From: Pacificitalea manganoxidans
GTDB taxonomy: Bacteria > Pseudomonadota > Alphaproteobacteria > Rhodobacterales > Rhodobacteraceae
Reading direction: 5' to 3'
DNA: 64,000 bases
Assembly: GCF_002504165.1 (NCBI RefSeq)
Contig: NZ_CP021404.1
Coordinates: 2,170,001 to 2,234,000, forward strand
The position numbers were made by a program, and so were the translations under genes. Within the stretch, counting starts at the first letter, position 1, and each line of letters opens with the position of its first letter. The notes beneath the pieces are model-generated. The model saw only the letters and a list, made by a program, of their open reading frames with translations. It was not told where the DNA came from and made no database searches. This document shows positions 47,845 through 58,254 of this stretch, one piece after another.

Positions 47845-50043
47845 ATGTCGCTACCCCCCGGATTCCTTGACGAGCTGCGCACGCGCCTGACCCTTTCGGA
47901 CGTGGTCGGGCGCAAAGTCATGTGGGACACGCGGAAATCCAATCAGGCCCGTGGCGATTACTGGTCCCCCTGCCCGTTTCATCAGGAGAAGACCGCCTCC
48001 TTCCACGTCGATGACCGCAAGGGATTCTATTACTGCTTTGGCTGCCACGCAAAGGGCGATGCCATCAACTTCGTGCAGGAAACCGAAAACGCGAGCTTCA
48101 TGGAAGCGGTCGAGATTCTGGCGGGCGAAGCAGGCCTGCCGATGCCCGCGCGCGATCCCAAGGCGCGCGAGCAGGCCGACCGCCGCACCGTTCTGGCCGA
48201 GGCGATGGAAGCCGCCGTGCGCCATTACCGCATGCAGCTGTCCACCCAAGGCGCGACCCGCGCGCGGGACTACCTGACCGGGCGCGGTTTGCAGGGCAAG
48301 GCGCTGGAGCGATTCGAGATCGGCTTTGCCCCCGACCAGCGGCAAGGCCTGTTTCAGGCGCTGACCGAACGCGGCATCGCCGCCGAGGTGGTGATCGAGG
48401 CCGGGCTTTGCGCGAAACCCGACGATGGCGGCGCGCCTTATGACCGGTTTCGCGATCGCATCATCTTTCCGATCCGGGACGCGCGCGGGCGCTGCATTGG
48501 TCTGGGTGGCCGGGCAATGTCGCCGGAGGCGCGGGCGAAATACCTCAATTCCCCGGAAACGCCGCTCTTCGACAAGGGGCGCAGCCTGTATAACCACGGG
48601 CCTGCGCGCGAGGCGGCGGGCAAGGGCCAACCGCTGATCGTGGCCGAAGGCTACATGGACGTCATCGCGCTGGTGAAGGCGGGATTTGGCGCGGCGGTCG
48701 CGCCGCTGGGCACCGCCGTCACCGAGGAGCAACTGCGCCTGCTGTGGCGGATCGCGCCGGAACCTGTCGTGGCGCTGGATGGCGACACCGCCGGGATCCG
48801 CGCCGCGCTGCGCCTGATGAATTTGGCCCTGCCGCTGATCGAAGCCGGACAATCGCTGCGCTTTTGCATCATGCCCGAGGGCAAAGACCCCGATGACCTG
48901 ATCCGCGATGGCGGCCCGGAAGCGATGCAGGCCGCGCTCGATAAGGCCGAGCCGATGGTCGATCTGCTGTGGCGGCAGGAAACCGACGGCAAGGTGCTCG
49001 ACAGCCCCGAACGCCGCGCGGCCTTTGACAAAAGCCTGCGCGAAGCGGTGCGCCGCATCAAGGACACCACCATTCGCCGCCATTACGCCGATGAGCTGGA
49101 CCGCCGCCGACGCGCGCTGTTCAACCTGCCGGACCGTGACAGCCCCGCCGCGCCGCCGCCCTATGCCCCCGACGCTGGCGGATATGGCGACAGCTACGGT
49201 GACAGTTACGGCGACAGCTATGGTGGCGGCTATCCTGACAGCTACGGTGGCGGCGGCGGCCCCTATGACGGCGGGCGCGGCACCGGGTTCGGCGGCGGTC
49301 AGGGCAAGGGGCGCAGCGGTTTCGCTGGGCGGGGCAAAGGGTCTGGGCGCGGCAATCGCGGGCGCGGCGGCTGGCTCGACCGGATGGCAGCGGCCCCCAC
49401 ACCGGGGGCCAAGGCCTCGATCCTTGCCGCCGAAGCGGGCAGCGTCACCGAACACCTGCGCGAGGCGGTGATCCTTGCGACCTTCCTGCATCATCCCGAT
49501 CTGATGGATGATTTCGCCCATGTGCTGGAGGAGACGGCGTTTACCGGCCCCGACCATGCCCGTATTGCCGCCACGCTGCTGCGCGTGGCCGATGCCGCCA
49601 CCGATCCGACCGGCCTGCGCCGCGCGGTCGAGGCGGAGATCGGCGCAGCCCCCCTTGAAACCCTGCTCGCTCCGCGCCATGTGCAGCTGGCACCGCCTAT
49701 GCGCCGGATGCACGATGGCGAACTGGCCCGTATGTGTCTGGCCGAGGAACTGGCCAAGCTGGCCGCGCAACGCGGCGCCGCGCGCGAGATCGCCGAAGCG
49801 GTGACCGAAATCGACGGGCTGGCCGATGAGGGGCTGACCTGGCGGCTGGGACAGGCGGCCGAAGCACAACACCGGGCGATCCGCCCGATGGACAACGACA
49901 AGGCCGATTTCGACATCGCGCCGAATGGCACGAGGATGGACAAGGAAGAGCGCTCCGCGCTGGATCGCCTGCTTGACCGGATCGACTTCGCCAAGCCGGG
50001 CGGCAGGCCCGGCAAGACCCCCGGCGGGGACAAATCGTCCTGA
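47845..50043 (+). CDS. dnaG: DNA primase
   Basis: Synthesises RNA primers for replication. 732 residues, longer than usual. The CHC2 zinc ribbon CPFHQEKTASFHVDD...YYCFGCHAKGD is at about 39-72, the TOPRIM domain (IVAEGYMDVIALV, VVALDGDTAGIRAAL) at about 265-345, and a helicase-interaction domain at the C terminus. Between core and C-domain (about 435-512) is an inserted disordered stretch of GDSY repeats followed by Gly/Arg-rich RGG-like sequence. ATG 47845 is used; ATG 47833 is possible. Confidence 0.95.
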   Translation: MSLPPGFLDELRTRLTLSDVVGRKVMWDTRKSNQARGDYWSPCPFHQEKTASFHVDDRKGFYYCFGCHAKGDAINFVQETENASFMEAVEILAGEAGLPMPARDPKAREQADRRTVLAEAMEAAVRHYRMQLSTQGATRARDYLTGRGLQGKALERFEIGFAPDQRQGLFQALTERGIAAEVVIEAGLCAKPDDGGAPYDRFRDRIIFPIRDARGRCIGLGGRAMSPEARAKYLNSPETPLFDKGRSLYNHGPAREAAGKGQPLIVAEGYMDVIALVKAGFGAAVAPLGTAVTEEQLRLLWRIAPEPVVALDGDTAGIRAALRLMNLALPLIEAGQSLRFCIMPEGKDPDDLIRDGGPEAMQAALDKAEPMVDLLWRQETDGKVLDSPERRAAFDKSLREAVRRIKDTTIRRHYADELDRRRRALFNLPDRDSPAAPPPYAPDAGGYGDSYGDSYGDSYGGGYPDSYGGGGGPYDGGRGTGFGGGQGKGRSGFAGRGKGSGRGNRGRGGWLDRMAAAPTPGAKASILAAEAGSVTEHLREAVILATFLHHPDLMDDFAHVLEETAFTGPDHARIAATLLRVADAATDPTGLRRAVEAEIGAAPLETLLAPRHVQLAPPMRRMHDGELARMCLAEELAKLAAQRGAAREIAEAVTEIDGLADEGLTWRLGQAAEAQHRAIRPMDNDKADFDIAPNGTRMDKEERSALDRLLDRIDFAKPGGRPGKTPGGDKSS
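49186..49245 (+). repeat. 12-bp in-frame tandem repeat in dnaG
   Basis: Five 12-bp units (49186-49197, 49198-49209, 49210-49221, 49222-49233, 49234-49245) encode GDSY-GDSY-GDSY-GGGY-PDSY, leading into a Gly/Arg-rich tail to about 49370. Confidence 0.85.
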
Positions 50044-50109
50044 CCGGCGCGCCGGCGACGGCACAGCACGACACCTGAGGGACCGGACCACCCGGTTTGC
50101 GAATGCCTC

Positions 50110-50266
50110 GATTCGGCGGCAATCGCGCCCGTTCAGCGGGTTATCCACAGGCACACCACCCGAATCGCGCCTCTGTTGCGCGATTCGCACAAGAGTTTAC
50201 CGTCAACCGGGTGGAATCCGGCGCGATTCGCGGTATTGATTCGGATCACATCCGCATCCGCGAATC
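50110..50266 (+). promoter_or_regulatory. GANTC cluster with a DnaA box upstream of rpoD
   Basis: Seven GANTC sites (CcrM methylation motif) occur in 157 bp: 50110, 50162, 50182, 50214, 50225, 50238 and 50262. Several lie in a larger repeated word, GCGATTCGC or its complement, including a 10-bp inverted repeat (CGAATCGCGC 50161-50170, GCGCGATTCG 50178-50187) and another (GATTCGCGG 50225, CCGCGAATC 50258). A perfect DnaA box TTATCCACA lies at 50141-50149. A promoter could not be assigned with confidence. Confidence 0.8.
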
Positions 50267-50291
50267 AGCCTCCCCCAGCAAGGAGCTTTGC

Positions 50292-52295
50292 ATGGCCGCC
50301 AAAGACACGGACGACCGCAAAAGCGAGGACACCGAAAACGAGCCGATGCTCGACATGAGCCAGGCCGCCGTCAAGAAGATGATCGCGGAGGCCAAAGAGC
50401 GCGGGTATATCACCTACGATCAGCTCAATCAGGTGCTTCCGCCCGATCAGGTGTCGTCGGAACAAATCGAAGACGTGATGTCGATGCTCTCCGAAATGGG
50501 CATCAACGTCATCGAAAACGACGAAGCCGAAGACGACGACAGCAAAGGCTCGACCGCCGTGGTCGAGGCGTCCTCCGCCCGTGACGTGGCCGTGTCTTCC
50601 GGCGAGAGCGAGAAGCTCGACCGCACCGATGACCCGGTGCGCATGTATCTGCGCGAAATGGGGTCCGTCGAACTGCTGAGCCGCGAGGGCGAGATCGCCA
50701 TCGCCAAGCGGATCGAGGCCGGTCGCAACACCATGATCGCCGGGCTCTGCGAAAGCCCGCTGACCTTCCAGGCCATCACGATCTGGCGCGACGAACTTCT
50801 GTCCGAAGACATCCTTCTGCGCGATGTCATCGACCTTGAAGCGACGTTCGGCGGCGGTGTCGATGATGACGAGGATGCCGGCGAAGCCGAGCCGGTCGTC
50901 GAGGCGCTCAAACCCGCCGAGAAACCCGCCCGCCCCGAAGGGCGCGGCGGTGACCAGACCGAACTCGACGCCGACGGCAATCCCATCGCCAAGGATGACG
51001 ACGACGACGATGACGAGCAGGCGAACATGTCGCTTGCCGCTATGGAAGCCGCTCTGAAACCGCGCGTGCTGGAAACGCTCGACCGGATCGCCAGCGATTA
51101 TGGCCAACTGGCCGAGATGCAGGATCTGCGGATGTCCGCGACGCTGAACGAGGATGGCTCGTTCACCGAAGCGGCGGAAGCCAAGTATCAGAAACTGCGC
51201 TCCGAAATGGTGCTGCTGGTCAACGAACTGCACCTGCACAACAACCGTATCGAAGCCCTGATCGACCAGCTTTACGGCATCAACCGCCGCATCATGTCGA
51301 TCGACAGCGCGATGGTGAAACTGGCCGATCAGGCTCGCATCAACCGCCGCGAATTCATCGACAGCTATCGCGGCTACGAGCTTGATCCCGGCTGGGTTGA
51401 CCGGATGAAGCAGCAGCCCGGTCGCGGCTGGCAGGCCCTGTTCGACCGCTCGGATGCAAAGGTCACCGAACTGCGCTCCGAAATGGCGCAGGTGGGGCAG
51501 TATGTCGGCGTCGACATCTCTGAATTCCGCCGCATCGTGCAGCAAGTCCAGAAGGGCGAGAAAGAAGCCCGTCAGGCCAAGAAGGAAATGGTCGAGGCCA
51601 ACCTGCGCCTCGTGATCTCCATCGCCAAGAAATACACCAACCGCGGTCTGCAATTTCTCGACCTCATCCAAGAGGGCAATATCGGCCTGATGAAGGCCGT
51701 GGATAAGTTCGAGTATCGCCGCGGTTACAAGTTCTCGACCTACGCGACATGGTGGATTCGACAGGCGATCACCCGGTCGATCGCAGATCAGGCGCGCACC
51801 ATCCGTATCCCGGTGCATATGATCGAAACGATCAACAAGCTGGTCCGCACGGGCCGCCAGATGCTGCACGAGATCGGTCGCGAACCGACGCCCGAAGAAC
51901 TGGCCGAGAAGCTGCAAATGCCGCTCGAAAAGGTCCGCAAGGTGATGAAGATCGCCAAGGAGCCGATCTCCCTCGAAACGCCCATCGGCGACGAGGAAGA
52001 CAGCCAGCTTGGCGATTTCATCGAAGACAAGAACGCGATCCTGCCGCTGGATTCCGCCATTCAGGAAAACCTGAAGGAAACCACGACCCGCGTGCTGTCG
52101 TCGCTCACCCCGCGTGAGGAACGTGTGCTGCGGATGCGGTTTGGCATCGGCATGAACACCGACCACACGCTGGAGGAAGTCGGCCAGCAGTTCAGCGTCA
52201 CCCGCGAACGGATCCGTCAGATCGAAGCCAAGGCCCTGCGGAAGCTGAAGCATCCCAGCCGCTCGCGCAAATTGCGCAGCTTCCTCGACCAATAA
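50292..52295 (+). CDS. rpoD: RNA polymerase primary sigma factor
   Basis: 667 residues. An N-terminal region 1.1 is followed by region 1.2 ([20 protein letters not shown]), an acidic non-conserved insert with a run of Asp (about 235-245), regions 2.1-2.4 ([39 protein letters not shown]), region 3, and region 4.2 ([20 protein letters not shown]). AAGGAG lies 6 bases before ATG 50292. Order dnaG-rpoD is the old macromolecular-synthesis cluster, but the 248-bp gap carries its own control sites. Confidence 0.97.
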   Translation: MAAKDTDDRKSEDTENEPMLDMSQAAVKKMIAEAKERGYITYDQLNQVLPPDQVSSEQIEDVMSMLSEMGINVIENDEAEDDDSKGSTAVVEASSARDVAVSSGESEKLDRTDDPVRMYLREMGSVELLSREGEIAIAKRIEAGRNTMIAGLCESPLTFQAITIWRDELLSEDILLRDVIDLEATFGGGVDDDEDAGEAEPVVEALKPAEKPARPEGRGGDQTELDADGNPIAKDDDDDDDEQANMSLAAMEAALKPRVLETLDRIASDYGQLAEMQDLRMSATLNEDGSFTEAAEAKYQKLRSEMVLLVNELHLHNNRIEALIDQLYGINRRIMSIDSAMVKLADQARINRREFIDSYRGYELDPGWVDRMKQQPGRGWQALFDRSDAKVTELRSEMAQVGQYVGVDISEFRRIVQQVQKGEKEARQAKKEMVEANLRLVISIAKKYTNRGLQFLDLIQEGNIGLMKAVDKFEYRRGYKFSTYATWWIRQAITRSIADQARTIRIPVHMIETINKLVRTGRQMLHEIGREPTPEELAEKLQMPLEKVRKVMKIAKEPISLETPIGDEEDSQLGDFIEDKNAILPLDSAIQENLKETTTRVLSSLTPREERVLRMRFGIGMNTDHTLEEVGQQFSVTRERIRQIEAKALRKLKHPSRSRKLRSFLDQ

Positions 52296-52319
52296 GGCAT
52301 CCGCCTTGTGACGTGCAGC

Positions 52320-52345
52320 GCCCGGCCACCGTGCCGGGCGTTTGC
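52320..52345 (+). terminator. Hairpin downstream of rpoD
   Basis: Perfect 8-bp stem CGCCCGGC/GCCGGGCG with a 6-base loop, followed by TTTGCGT; 24 bp after the stop. Confidence 0.6.
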
Positions 52346-52453
52346 GTATCAGCCCATCGGCACGCCCCTGCCGTGGTCGCGCGCCGCGCGCCGCTGACGG
52401 GTTGACCTTCTGGGAAGAAAACGTGAACATCCCCACAACCTGACGGAGGTCCG

Positions 52454-54013
52454 ATGTCCCAGCCCGATCTGTATCTCATGGCCGCCATCGGCGCGGCTGT
52501 GCTCTTTTTCGTTCTCTTTTTGCAAGGCCGCGGTGCGCTACGCTCTGCCCGCGAAGAAATCCGCGCTGCACAGGCGGACATCGAACGGACGGGCCGCGAC
52601 CTCGAGACCGCCCGCAAGGAAACCGCCGAAGCGCGAAGCCGTCATGACGCGCTGAACGCCACCCACGCCACCTTGGGGCAGGAGGCCGCGCGGCTGCGCA
52701 CCTCGCTGCAACATGTGGTGGAGACCCGCGCGGAACTGGCCGAGGAACGCGATGCTGTCGCCGCCGCGCGGGATGCCGTGCAACAGCAGCTTTACGCCCT
52801 GCGCTCCGATCACGCCGCCCTGCGCGCCGATACGGACGGGAAGCTCGCCTCCGCCCAGCGGGAACTGACCGCCATGAAGGAACTGCGCGAGGAGATGAGC
52901 CAGAAATTCGAGCAGCTGGCCACGGCAACCCTGCGCCGCACGGGCGAGGATTTCTCGAAGGCGCATACCGAAAAGCTGACCGAATTGCTGACCCCCTTCC
53001 GCGAGCATGTCAGCCGGTTCGAAAATGAGTTGCGCGGCGTGCACAAGGCGACCGATCAGGAGCGCACCCGCCTGAGCGAGCAGATCCGCACCCTGACCGA
53101 ACGTTCCGACCTGATCCGCACGGAGGCCGAAAACCTGACCCGCGCGCTCAAGGGCGAGAAGCAGCGCCAAGGTGCCTGGGGGGAGATGATACTTGAACGG
53201 ATACTTGAAGAATCCGGTCTAGAGCGCGGAACTCATTACGAAACTCAAAACAGCCAACGCGACGAACATGGTAAGATGTGGCGCCCCGACGTGGTGGTAA
53301 AGATGCCACGCGGCAAATGTCTGGTGATCGACTCGAAAGTGTCGTTGATCGCCTATGAGGCCGCCGTGAACGCCGAAACGGACGAAGACCGCGCCCGTCA
53401 TCTGCGCGATCACGTCACCGCCGTGCGCCGCCATATCGATACGCTGGCCGACAAGGGTTATCACCGGCTTGACGATGGGTCGGTCGATTATGTGCTGATG
53501 TTCATGCCGATCGAAGGCGCACTGTCAGAAGCCCTGCGCACCCAAGGCGACCTGACCGCCTATGCGGTGTCGCGCGGGATCGGAGTGATGACGCCCACCA
53601 CACTAATGGTCACGCTGCGCACCGTCGATCACATCTGGACGGTCGAGCGCCGCGAAAGCAATGCCGAGGACATCGCCCGCCGCGCCGGTCTGCTGCACGA
53701 CAAGGTCGTGGGCTTCGTCACCAATATGGAAAAGGTCGGCACCGCGCTCGACACCGCCGCGCGGGCGCATTCCGATGCGATGGGGCAGCTGTCTTCGGGC
53801 TCCGGCAACCTGCTGGGTCAGGTCGATAAGCTCAAGAAGATGGGCGCCAAGACATCGAAGGCGATCCCCGTGGCCTTCGACCCGGCCGAGGATGACGATG
53901 ACACCAGTGGCACCGATGACACTGGCGGCGTGAATGACACCGGCGCGGACCAGATCGCAGGGGACGGTACCTCCCGCGCCCTGCCCCGTCCCGCCCATGA
54001 GCCCGCCGAGTGA
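52454..54013 (+). CDS. rmuC: DNA recombination protein RmuC
   Basis: 519 residues. An N-terminal transmembrane anchor (YLMAAIGAAVLFFVLFLQG) is followed by a long coiled coil (about 30-200) and the RmuC nuclease-like domain (GAWGEMILERILEESGL, VVVKMPRGKCLVIDSKVSLI, MFMPIEGALSEAL). Family members limit inversions at short inverted repeats, which is of interest given the fold-back repeats in this window. The C-terminal tail is acidic and Thr-rich. ATG 52454. Confidence 0.93.
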   Translation: MSQPDLYLMAAIGAAVLFFVLFLQGRGALRSAREEIRAAQADIERTGRDLETARKETAEARSRHDALNATHATLGQEAARLRTSLQHVVETRAELAEERDAVAAARDAVQQQLYALRSDHAALRADTDGKLASAQRELTAMKELREEMSQKFEQLATATLRRTGEDFSKAHTEKLTELLTPFREHVSRFENELRGVHKATDQERTRLSEQIRTLTERSDLIRTEAENLTRALKGEKQRQGAWGEMILERILEESGLERGTHYETQNSQRDEHGKMWRPDVVVKMPRGKCLVIDSKVSLIAYEAAVNAETDEDRARHLRDHVTAVRRHIDTLADKGYHRLDDGSVDYVLMFMPIEGALSEALRTQGDLTAYAVSRGIGVMTPTTLMVTLRTVDHIWTVERRESNAEDIARRAGLLHDKVVGFVTNMEKVGTALDTAARAHSDAMGQLSSGSGNLLGQVDKLKKMGAKTSKAIPVAFDPAEDDDDTSGTDDTGGVNDTGADQIAGDGTSRALPRPAHEPAE

Positions 54014-54275
54014 GCCGCCCGGCAAGCCGCTTTGCGATGGCCGCACGCGGGCAAAGCTAGCCTGCCCCTGCTGCGGCGTCTTTCCCCGCGGCGGTCCTGC
54101 TGCTAACCTGAACGTAATAGCCCGGATCCCACGGCACGCACCGTGCATTCGGGCGCTTGCCCCATTGGCAAGCAACGTCTTTTCGGGGTGCGCGCGCCAC
54201 GCCACCCCGCCTAACCTGAAACACCTGTCGGGCCGCCGCGTGTCGGCGCTATGCCCCGCGTATGAGGATTTCATC

Positions 54276-54737
54276 ATGGTGACCGCATTGACCCCCCGCT
54301 CGCTGACCCGTTCGCCCGCCAAGCCTGCCCTGCGCGTCCTGCGCCGGGCTTTGGGCGGCGGTGCGCTGCTCGTCGCGCTGGCCCTTGGCGCCACGCCCGC
54401 GGCGGCATGGGTCACCACCACCGGCTCCATCGTCACCGGCGGGGCGGATGATATCACCGTGCGCATCCCCGCCCGCGCGGGCAAACAGGAATATTTCTGC
54501 GCCGCTGCGCAATATGCCCGCTTTCGTCTGGGCGCGCGCGGCACCGACCGGGTGGTGGTGAACCGTCCGCTGGGCATCGATGCAGCGGGCCAGATGTCGG
54601 TCGGGTTCACCCTGTCGGCCACGGCGCCCAGCTCGCCGGGCGTGTTTCTGACCCCCACCGTCGAAGGCACCGCACGCTCCGTCGCCCATGGCCAATCGCT
54701 GTGCCGCGAAGGCCATTCCAGCGCGCCGCTGAACTGA
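54276..54737 (+). CDS. Secreted hypothetical protein
   Basis: 153 residues with a clear signal peptide ([20 protein letters not shown], cleavage near AAA-W). The mature part of about 105 residues has two cysteines that could form a disulfide (YFCAAAQ and SLCREGH). No known domain recognised. GAGGA lies 8 bases before ATG 54276. The 262 bases before it hold no feature I can name. Confidence 0.75.
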   Translation: MVTALTPRSLTRSPAKPALRVLRRALGGGALLVALALGATPAAAWVTTTGSIVTGGADDITVRIPARAGKQEYFCAAAQYARFRLGARGTDRVVVNRPLGIDAAGQMSVGFTLSATAPSSPGVFLTPTVEGTARSVAHGQSLCREGHSSAPLN

Positions 54738-54801
54738 CGCGGATCACAGTGACGCTGGGAACAGGCGGCGGGAAACGGCTGGGGTTGGCCGGGGGATAAG
54801 T

Positions 54802-55452
54802 ATGGACGGCATAGATCAGGGTCTGACGCCGGAACTGCTGTTGCAGGGCTATGCGTCGGGCATCTTTCCCATGGCCGAAGGCCGCGACGATCCCGAGATT
54901 TTCTGGGTCGAGCCGCGCCGACGCGGGATCATCCCGCTCGACGGGTTTCATATCTCCCGCTCGCTCGCGCGCACCCTGCGCCGCGATCTGTTCACGATCA
55001 CCACCGACCGGGATTTCGACGCGGTGGTCGAGGGCTGCGCCGCCCGCGATGAGACGTGGATCAATGGTCCGATCCGGGCGCTCTACAGCGCGCTCCATGC
55101 CAGCGGCCACGCCCATTCGCTCGAGGTCTACGACGGTGACAGGCTGGCCGGGGGCGTCTACGGCGTGACGCTTGGCGCTGCGTTCTTTGGGGAAAGCATG
55201 TTCTCGCGCCGCCGCGATGCGTCAAAGGTGGCGCTGGCCTATCTGGTGGATCGCTTGCGCCGGGGCGGTTTTATGCTGTTCGACACACAGTTCATCACAC
55301 CGCATCTGGCGTCGCTCGGGGCGCAGGAAATCCCCCGCAGCCGCTATCTGACCCTGCTGGGTGCGGCACTGGATCAACCGGCGCAGTTCAACCTGCCCGG
55401 CCCCATGCCCTCAGGTCAGGAACTGGTGCAGCGCAACACCCACACGTCATAG
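54802..55452 (+). CDS. aat: Leucyl/phenylalanyl-tRNA--protein transferase
   Basis: Adds Leu or Phe to N-terminal Arg/Lys of substrates for ClpAP degradation. 216 residues showing [76 protein letters not shown] and [23 protein letters not shown] 54802 begins close to the conserved part. The last 37 bases overlap the end of the convergent DUF2155 gene. Confidence 0.95.
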   Translation: MDGIDQGLTPELLLQGYASGIFPMAEGRDDPEIFWVEPRRRGIIPLDGFHISRSLARTLRRDLFTITTDRDFDAVVEGCAARDETWINGPIRALYSALHASGHAHSLEVYDGDRLAGGVYGVTLGAAFFGESMFSRRRDASKVALAYLVDRLRRGGFMLFDTQFITPHLASLGAQEIPRSRYLTLLGAALDQPAQFNLPGPMPSGQELVQRNTHTS

Positions 55453-55793
55453 CGCGCGTGATCCAGCGCGTTGAGCGCGGGCGACGAGGCCAGCATCCAG
55501 CCTTCAAAGATCGGATCGCTCACCGTGGTGTCGATGATCCCCAAATAGGCAAACGCGTCCGAGGCCGGGTTATCCGTGGGATAGCGACATTCTGACAGGG
55601 TGATGCGCAGACGGCCCATCGCCGCCGTCTCCCCGTTTTGCAGCGTGATATCGACGAAATCGCCCGACACTTTGTCGAGCCCGCGCAGAACCGCGCCGGG
55701 TGCCGGGCTGGCGGCCTGCTGGGCGGCAAGCGGCGCGGCACAGGTCAGCAGCAGGGCAGTGGCGGCAAGGCGAAGGGCATGGGTCGGGCGCAT
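55416..55793 (-). CDS. DUF2155 secreted protein
   Basis: 125 residues. Signal peptide [16 protein letters not shown]. The mature domain ([67 protein letters not shown]) matches DUF2155, a periplasmic family often found next to the NDUFA12-like gene, as here. ATG 55793. Its tail overlaps aat by 37 bases in the opposite direction. Confidence 0.9.
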   Translation of the reverse strand: MRPTHALRLAATALLLTCAAPLAAQQAASPAPGAVLRGLDKVSGDFVDITLQNGETAAMGRLRITLSECRYPTDNPASDAFAYLGIIDTTVSDPIFEGWMLASSPALNALDHARYDVWVLRCTSS

Positions 55794-55968
55794 CGGATAC
55801 TCCAGATCGGGCAACAACAGGCGCGATACCGCACCGGTCGAAACAGCAACGCAGGCCGGGCAGGTCCGTTCCACCGGCAGCGACGTCAGGCAAAAATGCC
55901 GCAGCCCCGCCGCATCGCCATGCCATCAGGACCGCCGGACGGTCTGTCCGCAGGTCCAAGGACGATGC

Positions 55969-56352
55969 TTATTCCGGGGTCCAAGCTTCGTAATCGTCGC
56001 GGGGCGCAGGCTGCACCCGGCGGATCGATCCGACGGGCGCATAGGCCAACGGGGTGCCGGTCAGGTTTTCCTGATGCGGCTTTTCCCACGGCTTATGCTT
56101 CAGCGGGGCTTCGGTGGGCGGCGTGTCCCATGTCCGGTGCAGCCAGCCATGCCAGTCGGGATCGACGCGGCTGGCTTCGGCCTCGCCGTTATAGATGACC
56201 CAGCGTTTGGAATCGTCGGCATTGCGGTAGAAGATGTTGCCTTGGGAATCCTCGCCCACCTTATTGCCCTTGCGCCATGTAAAGAGCTGGGTGTTGAGCG
56301 TCTGGCCGTTCCACCAGGTCACGGCGCGCAGCAGCGAGTTCATGATGCCCAT
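55969..56352 (-). CDS. NDUFA12-like NADH:ubiquinone oxidoreductase accessory subunit
   Basis: 127 residues matching the alphaproteobacterial homologue of mitochondrial NDUFA12: [52 protein letters not shown] and the TPPTEAPL segment. A supernumerary complex I subunit at the inner membrane, encoded away from the nuo operon. GGAGG precedes ATG 56352. Followed on the same strand by DUF2155. Confidence 0.93.
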   Translation of the reverse strand: MGIMNSLLRAVTWWNGQTLNTQLFTWRKGNKVGEDSQGNIFYRNADDSKRWVIYNGEAEASRVDPDWHGWLHRTWDTPPTEAPLKHKPWEKPHQENLTGTPLAYAPVGSIRRVQPAPRDDYEAWTPE

Positions 56353-56471
56353 CGGGGACCTCCGTTATTCGGGTCGAGATATGGACCAGTTACGCGCCGA
56401 GGTCCAGTGGCCAGACCCGTGGGCATGGCGCGAAATCGCGGAAAATCCCGCGCCCGCACCGCCACGCGCGC

Positions 56472-57551
56472 TTAGCCGCCGGTATGGGACATGTGGCGCG
56501 TCATCTGGCCTGCGACCTCCTGCCGGGAATAGTCGAAATCATGGCCCTTGGGCTTCAGCCGGATCGCGGCGCGGATCGCCTGTTCCAGATGCGCGGCGTC
56601 GTCGGGCCGGGCGCGCAGCGGCGCGCGCAGGTCGGCCATGTCCTCCTGCCCCAGACACATGTAAAGCTCGCCGGTGCAGGTCAGGCGCACCCGGTTGCAG
56701 CTTTCGCAGAAATTATGGGTGAGCGGCGTGATAAAGCCCAGCTTCTGCCCGGTTTCTTCCAGCCGGACATAGCGCGCAGGCCCGCCCGAACGCTCTGCCA
56801 GTTCGGTCACGGTAAACCGTTCCGCCAACCGGGCCTGCAAATCGGTGAGCGACCAATATTGGCCGATCCGGTCCTCATTGCCCAGATCGCCCATCGGCAT
56901 GACCTCGATGAACGTCAGGTCCATGTCGCGCTCGGCGCACCATGCCTGCAAGGCGAACAATTCGTCCTCGTTGAAGCCTTTCAGCGCGACGGTATTGATC
57001 TTGACCCGCAGCCCGGCCTGCTGCGCCGCATCGATCCCGCGCAGCACCTGCGGCAACCGGCCCCAGCGGGTGACACGGGCGAATTTGGCCTCGTCCAGCG
57101 TGTCGAGCGAAATGTTGACCCGGCGCACACCGCAGGCCGCCAGATCGGCGGCAAACCGTTCCAGTTGGCTGCCATTGGTAGTGAGCGTCAGTTCATCCAG
57201 CGCCCCGCTGTCCAGATGCCGCGACATGGCCTGAAAGTAGGTCATGATGCCCTTGCGCACCAAAGGCTCGCCGCCGGTGATGCGCAGCTTGCGCACGCCC
57301 AGCCGGACAAAGGCCGTGGACATGGCGTCCAGTTCTTCCAGCGTCAGAAGCTCCTTCTTCGGCAGGAAGTTCATGTTTTCGGACATGCAGTAGACACAGC
57401 GAAAATCGCAGCGGTCGGTCACGGAAACCCGCAGATAGGTGATCGCCCGTGCGAACGGATCGATCAGCGGCGCAGGCGCGGCGCCGCTGTCCTGCGCACT
57501 GACAGTGGCGGTGCCGGTCGCGGCGTACGGATCTTTGGGCATATGGGTCAT
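56472..57551 (-). CDS. moaA: GTP 3',8-cyclase (molybdenum cofactor biosynthesis)
   Basis: Radical-SAM enzyme starting molybdenum cofactor synthesis, needed by NasA. 359 residues with the radical-SAM motif CDFRCVYC (about 52-59), the SAM-binding [12 protein letters not shown], the second [4Fe-4S] cysteines in [20 protein letters not shown], and the essential C-terminal Gly-Gly. ATG 57551 is used; ATG 57542 is three codons later. It is transcribed alone. Confidence 0.95.
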   Translation of the reverse strand: MTHMPKDPYAATGTATVSAQDSGAAPAPLIDPFARAITYLRVSVTDRCDFRCVYCMSENMNFLPKKELLTLEELDAMSTAFVRLGVRKLRITGGEPLVRKGIMTYFQAMSRHLDSGALDELTLTTNGSQLERFAADLAACGVRRVNISLDTLDEAKFARVTRWGRLPQVLRGIDAAQQAGLRVKINTVALKGFNEDELFALQAWCAERDMDLTFIEVMPMGDLGNEDRIGQYWSLTDLQARLAERFTVTELAERSGGPARYVRLEETGQKLGFITPLTHNFCESCNRVRLTCTGELYMCLGQEDMADLRAPLRARPDDAAHLEQAIRAAIRLKPKGHDFDYSRQEVAGQMTRHMSHTGG

Positions 57552-57663
57552 ACCGCGAAACCTATGCGCGTGTCCGCCGCGCGGCAAGGCTCGGCACGAA
57601 GCTTTGATGCGAAGGTCGCATTGCGCCATTGATGCGGGCGGATTTCGGGATAATTCTGATCCC

Positions 57664-58254
57664 ATGAACACAGAGCATCGCATCGCCCCCGCCCCGCTTC
57701 GCCCTATTGTCGCAAATGGTGGCCTGTCGCGCCCTGCCCCGGCCCTGGGCCGGCGCAGCGCGCTGCTGATGGCCGCGACCGCGCTGACGCTCGCGGCCTG
57801 CACCGACGCGCAAATGACCCCGAAATCCGCGCCCGGCACCCCCGCCGCCGCGGATGCCACGCCCGCCACCTCGCTGGTGCCCAACGCGCCCGCCGCCCCG
57901 CCGCCCTCCGCCGGGGCGACCACGGTGGAGCAGTTCGACACCACCAGCGCCGAGGAACGTGCCGCAGCCACCGACACCTCCAGCGCGGGCGGCGAAAAAC
58001 TGCTCGGCACCTCCATCGGGTCGCTGGGCTCGCCCACCGATCCCGGCTTCTGGGCGGTCACGCCGCTGGTGAAATCGGCCACGCAGGGGCGGCTGGTCCA
58101 TGCGCCGTCGGGCGCGTCGGTCAAGGTTGAACTGCGCCCCATGGATGCTGAGCCGGGCGCTGGCACGCAGATTTCCCTGCCGGCCTTCCGCGCACTTGGC
58201 CTGCCGCTGACCGACCTGCCTGAGCTGGAAGTTTACAGCGGCGGCGCGGCCTGA
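57664..58254 (+). CDS. Predicted lipoprotein, function unknown
   Basis: 196 residues. Twin-Arg-like [20 protein letters not shown] ends in a lipobox (LAAC). A Pro/Ala/Ser-rich linker (about 55-110) leads to a small C-terminal domain ([40 protein letters not shown]). Similar Rhodobacterales proteins are sometimes labelled D-galactarate dehydratase, which nothing in this sequence supports. Overlaps the convergent AI-2E-family gene by 22 bases. Confidence 0.8.
   Translation: MNTEHRIAPAPLRPIVANGGLSRPAPALGRRSALLMAATALTLAACTDAQMTPKSAPGTPAAADATPATSLVPNAPAAPPPSAGATTVEQFDTTSAEERAAATDTSSAGGEKLLGTSIGSLGSPTDPGFWAVTPLVKSATQGRLVHAPSGASVKVELRPMDAEPGAGTQISLPAFRALGLPLTDLPELEVYSGGAA

Noticed and set aside
57664-58254. 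D-galactarate dehydratase label for the lipoprotein
   Set aside because: No catalytic motif of that enzyme is present, the protein is only 196 residues and is membrane-anchored.
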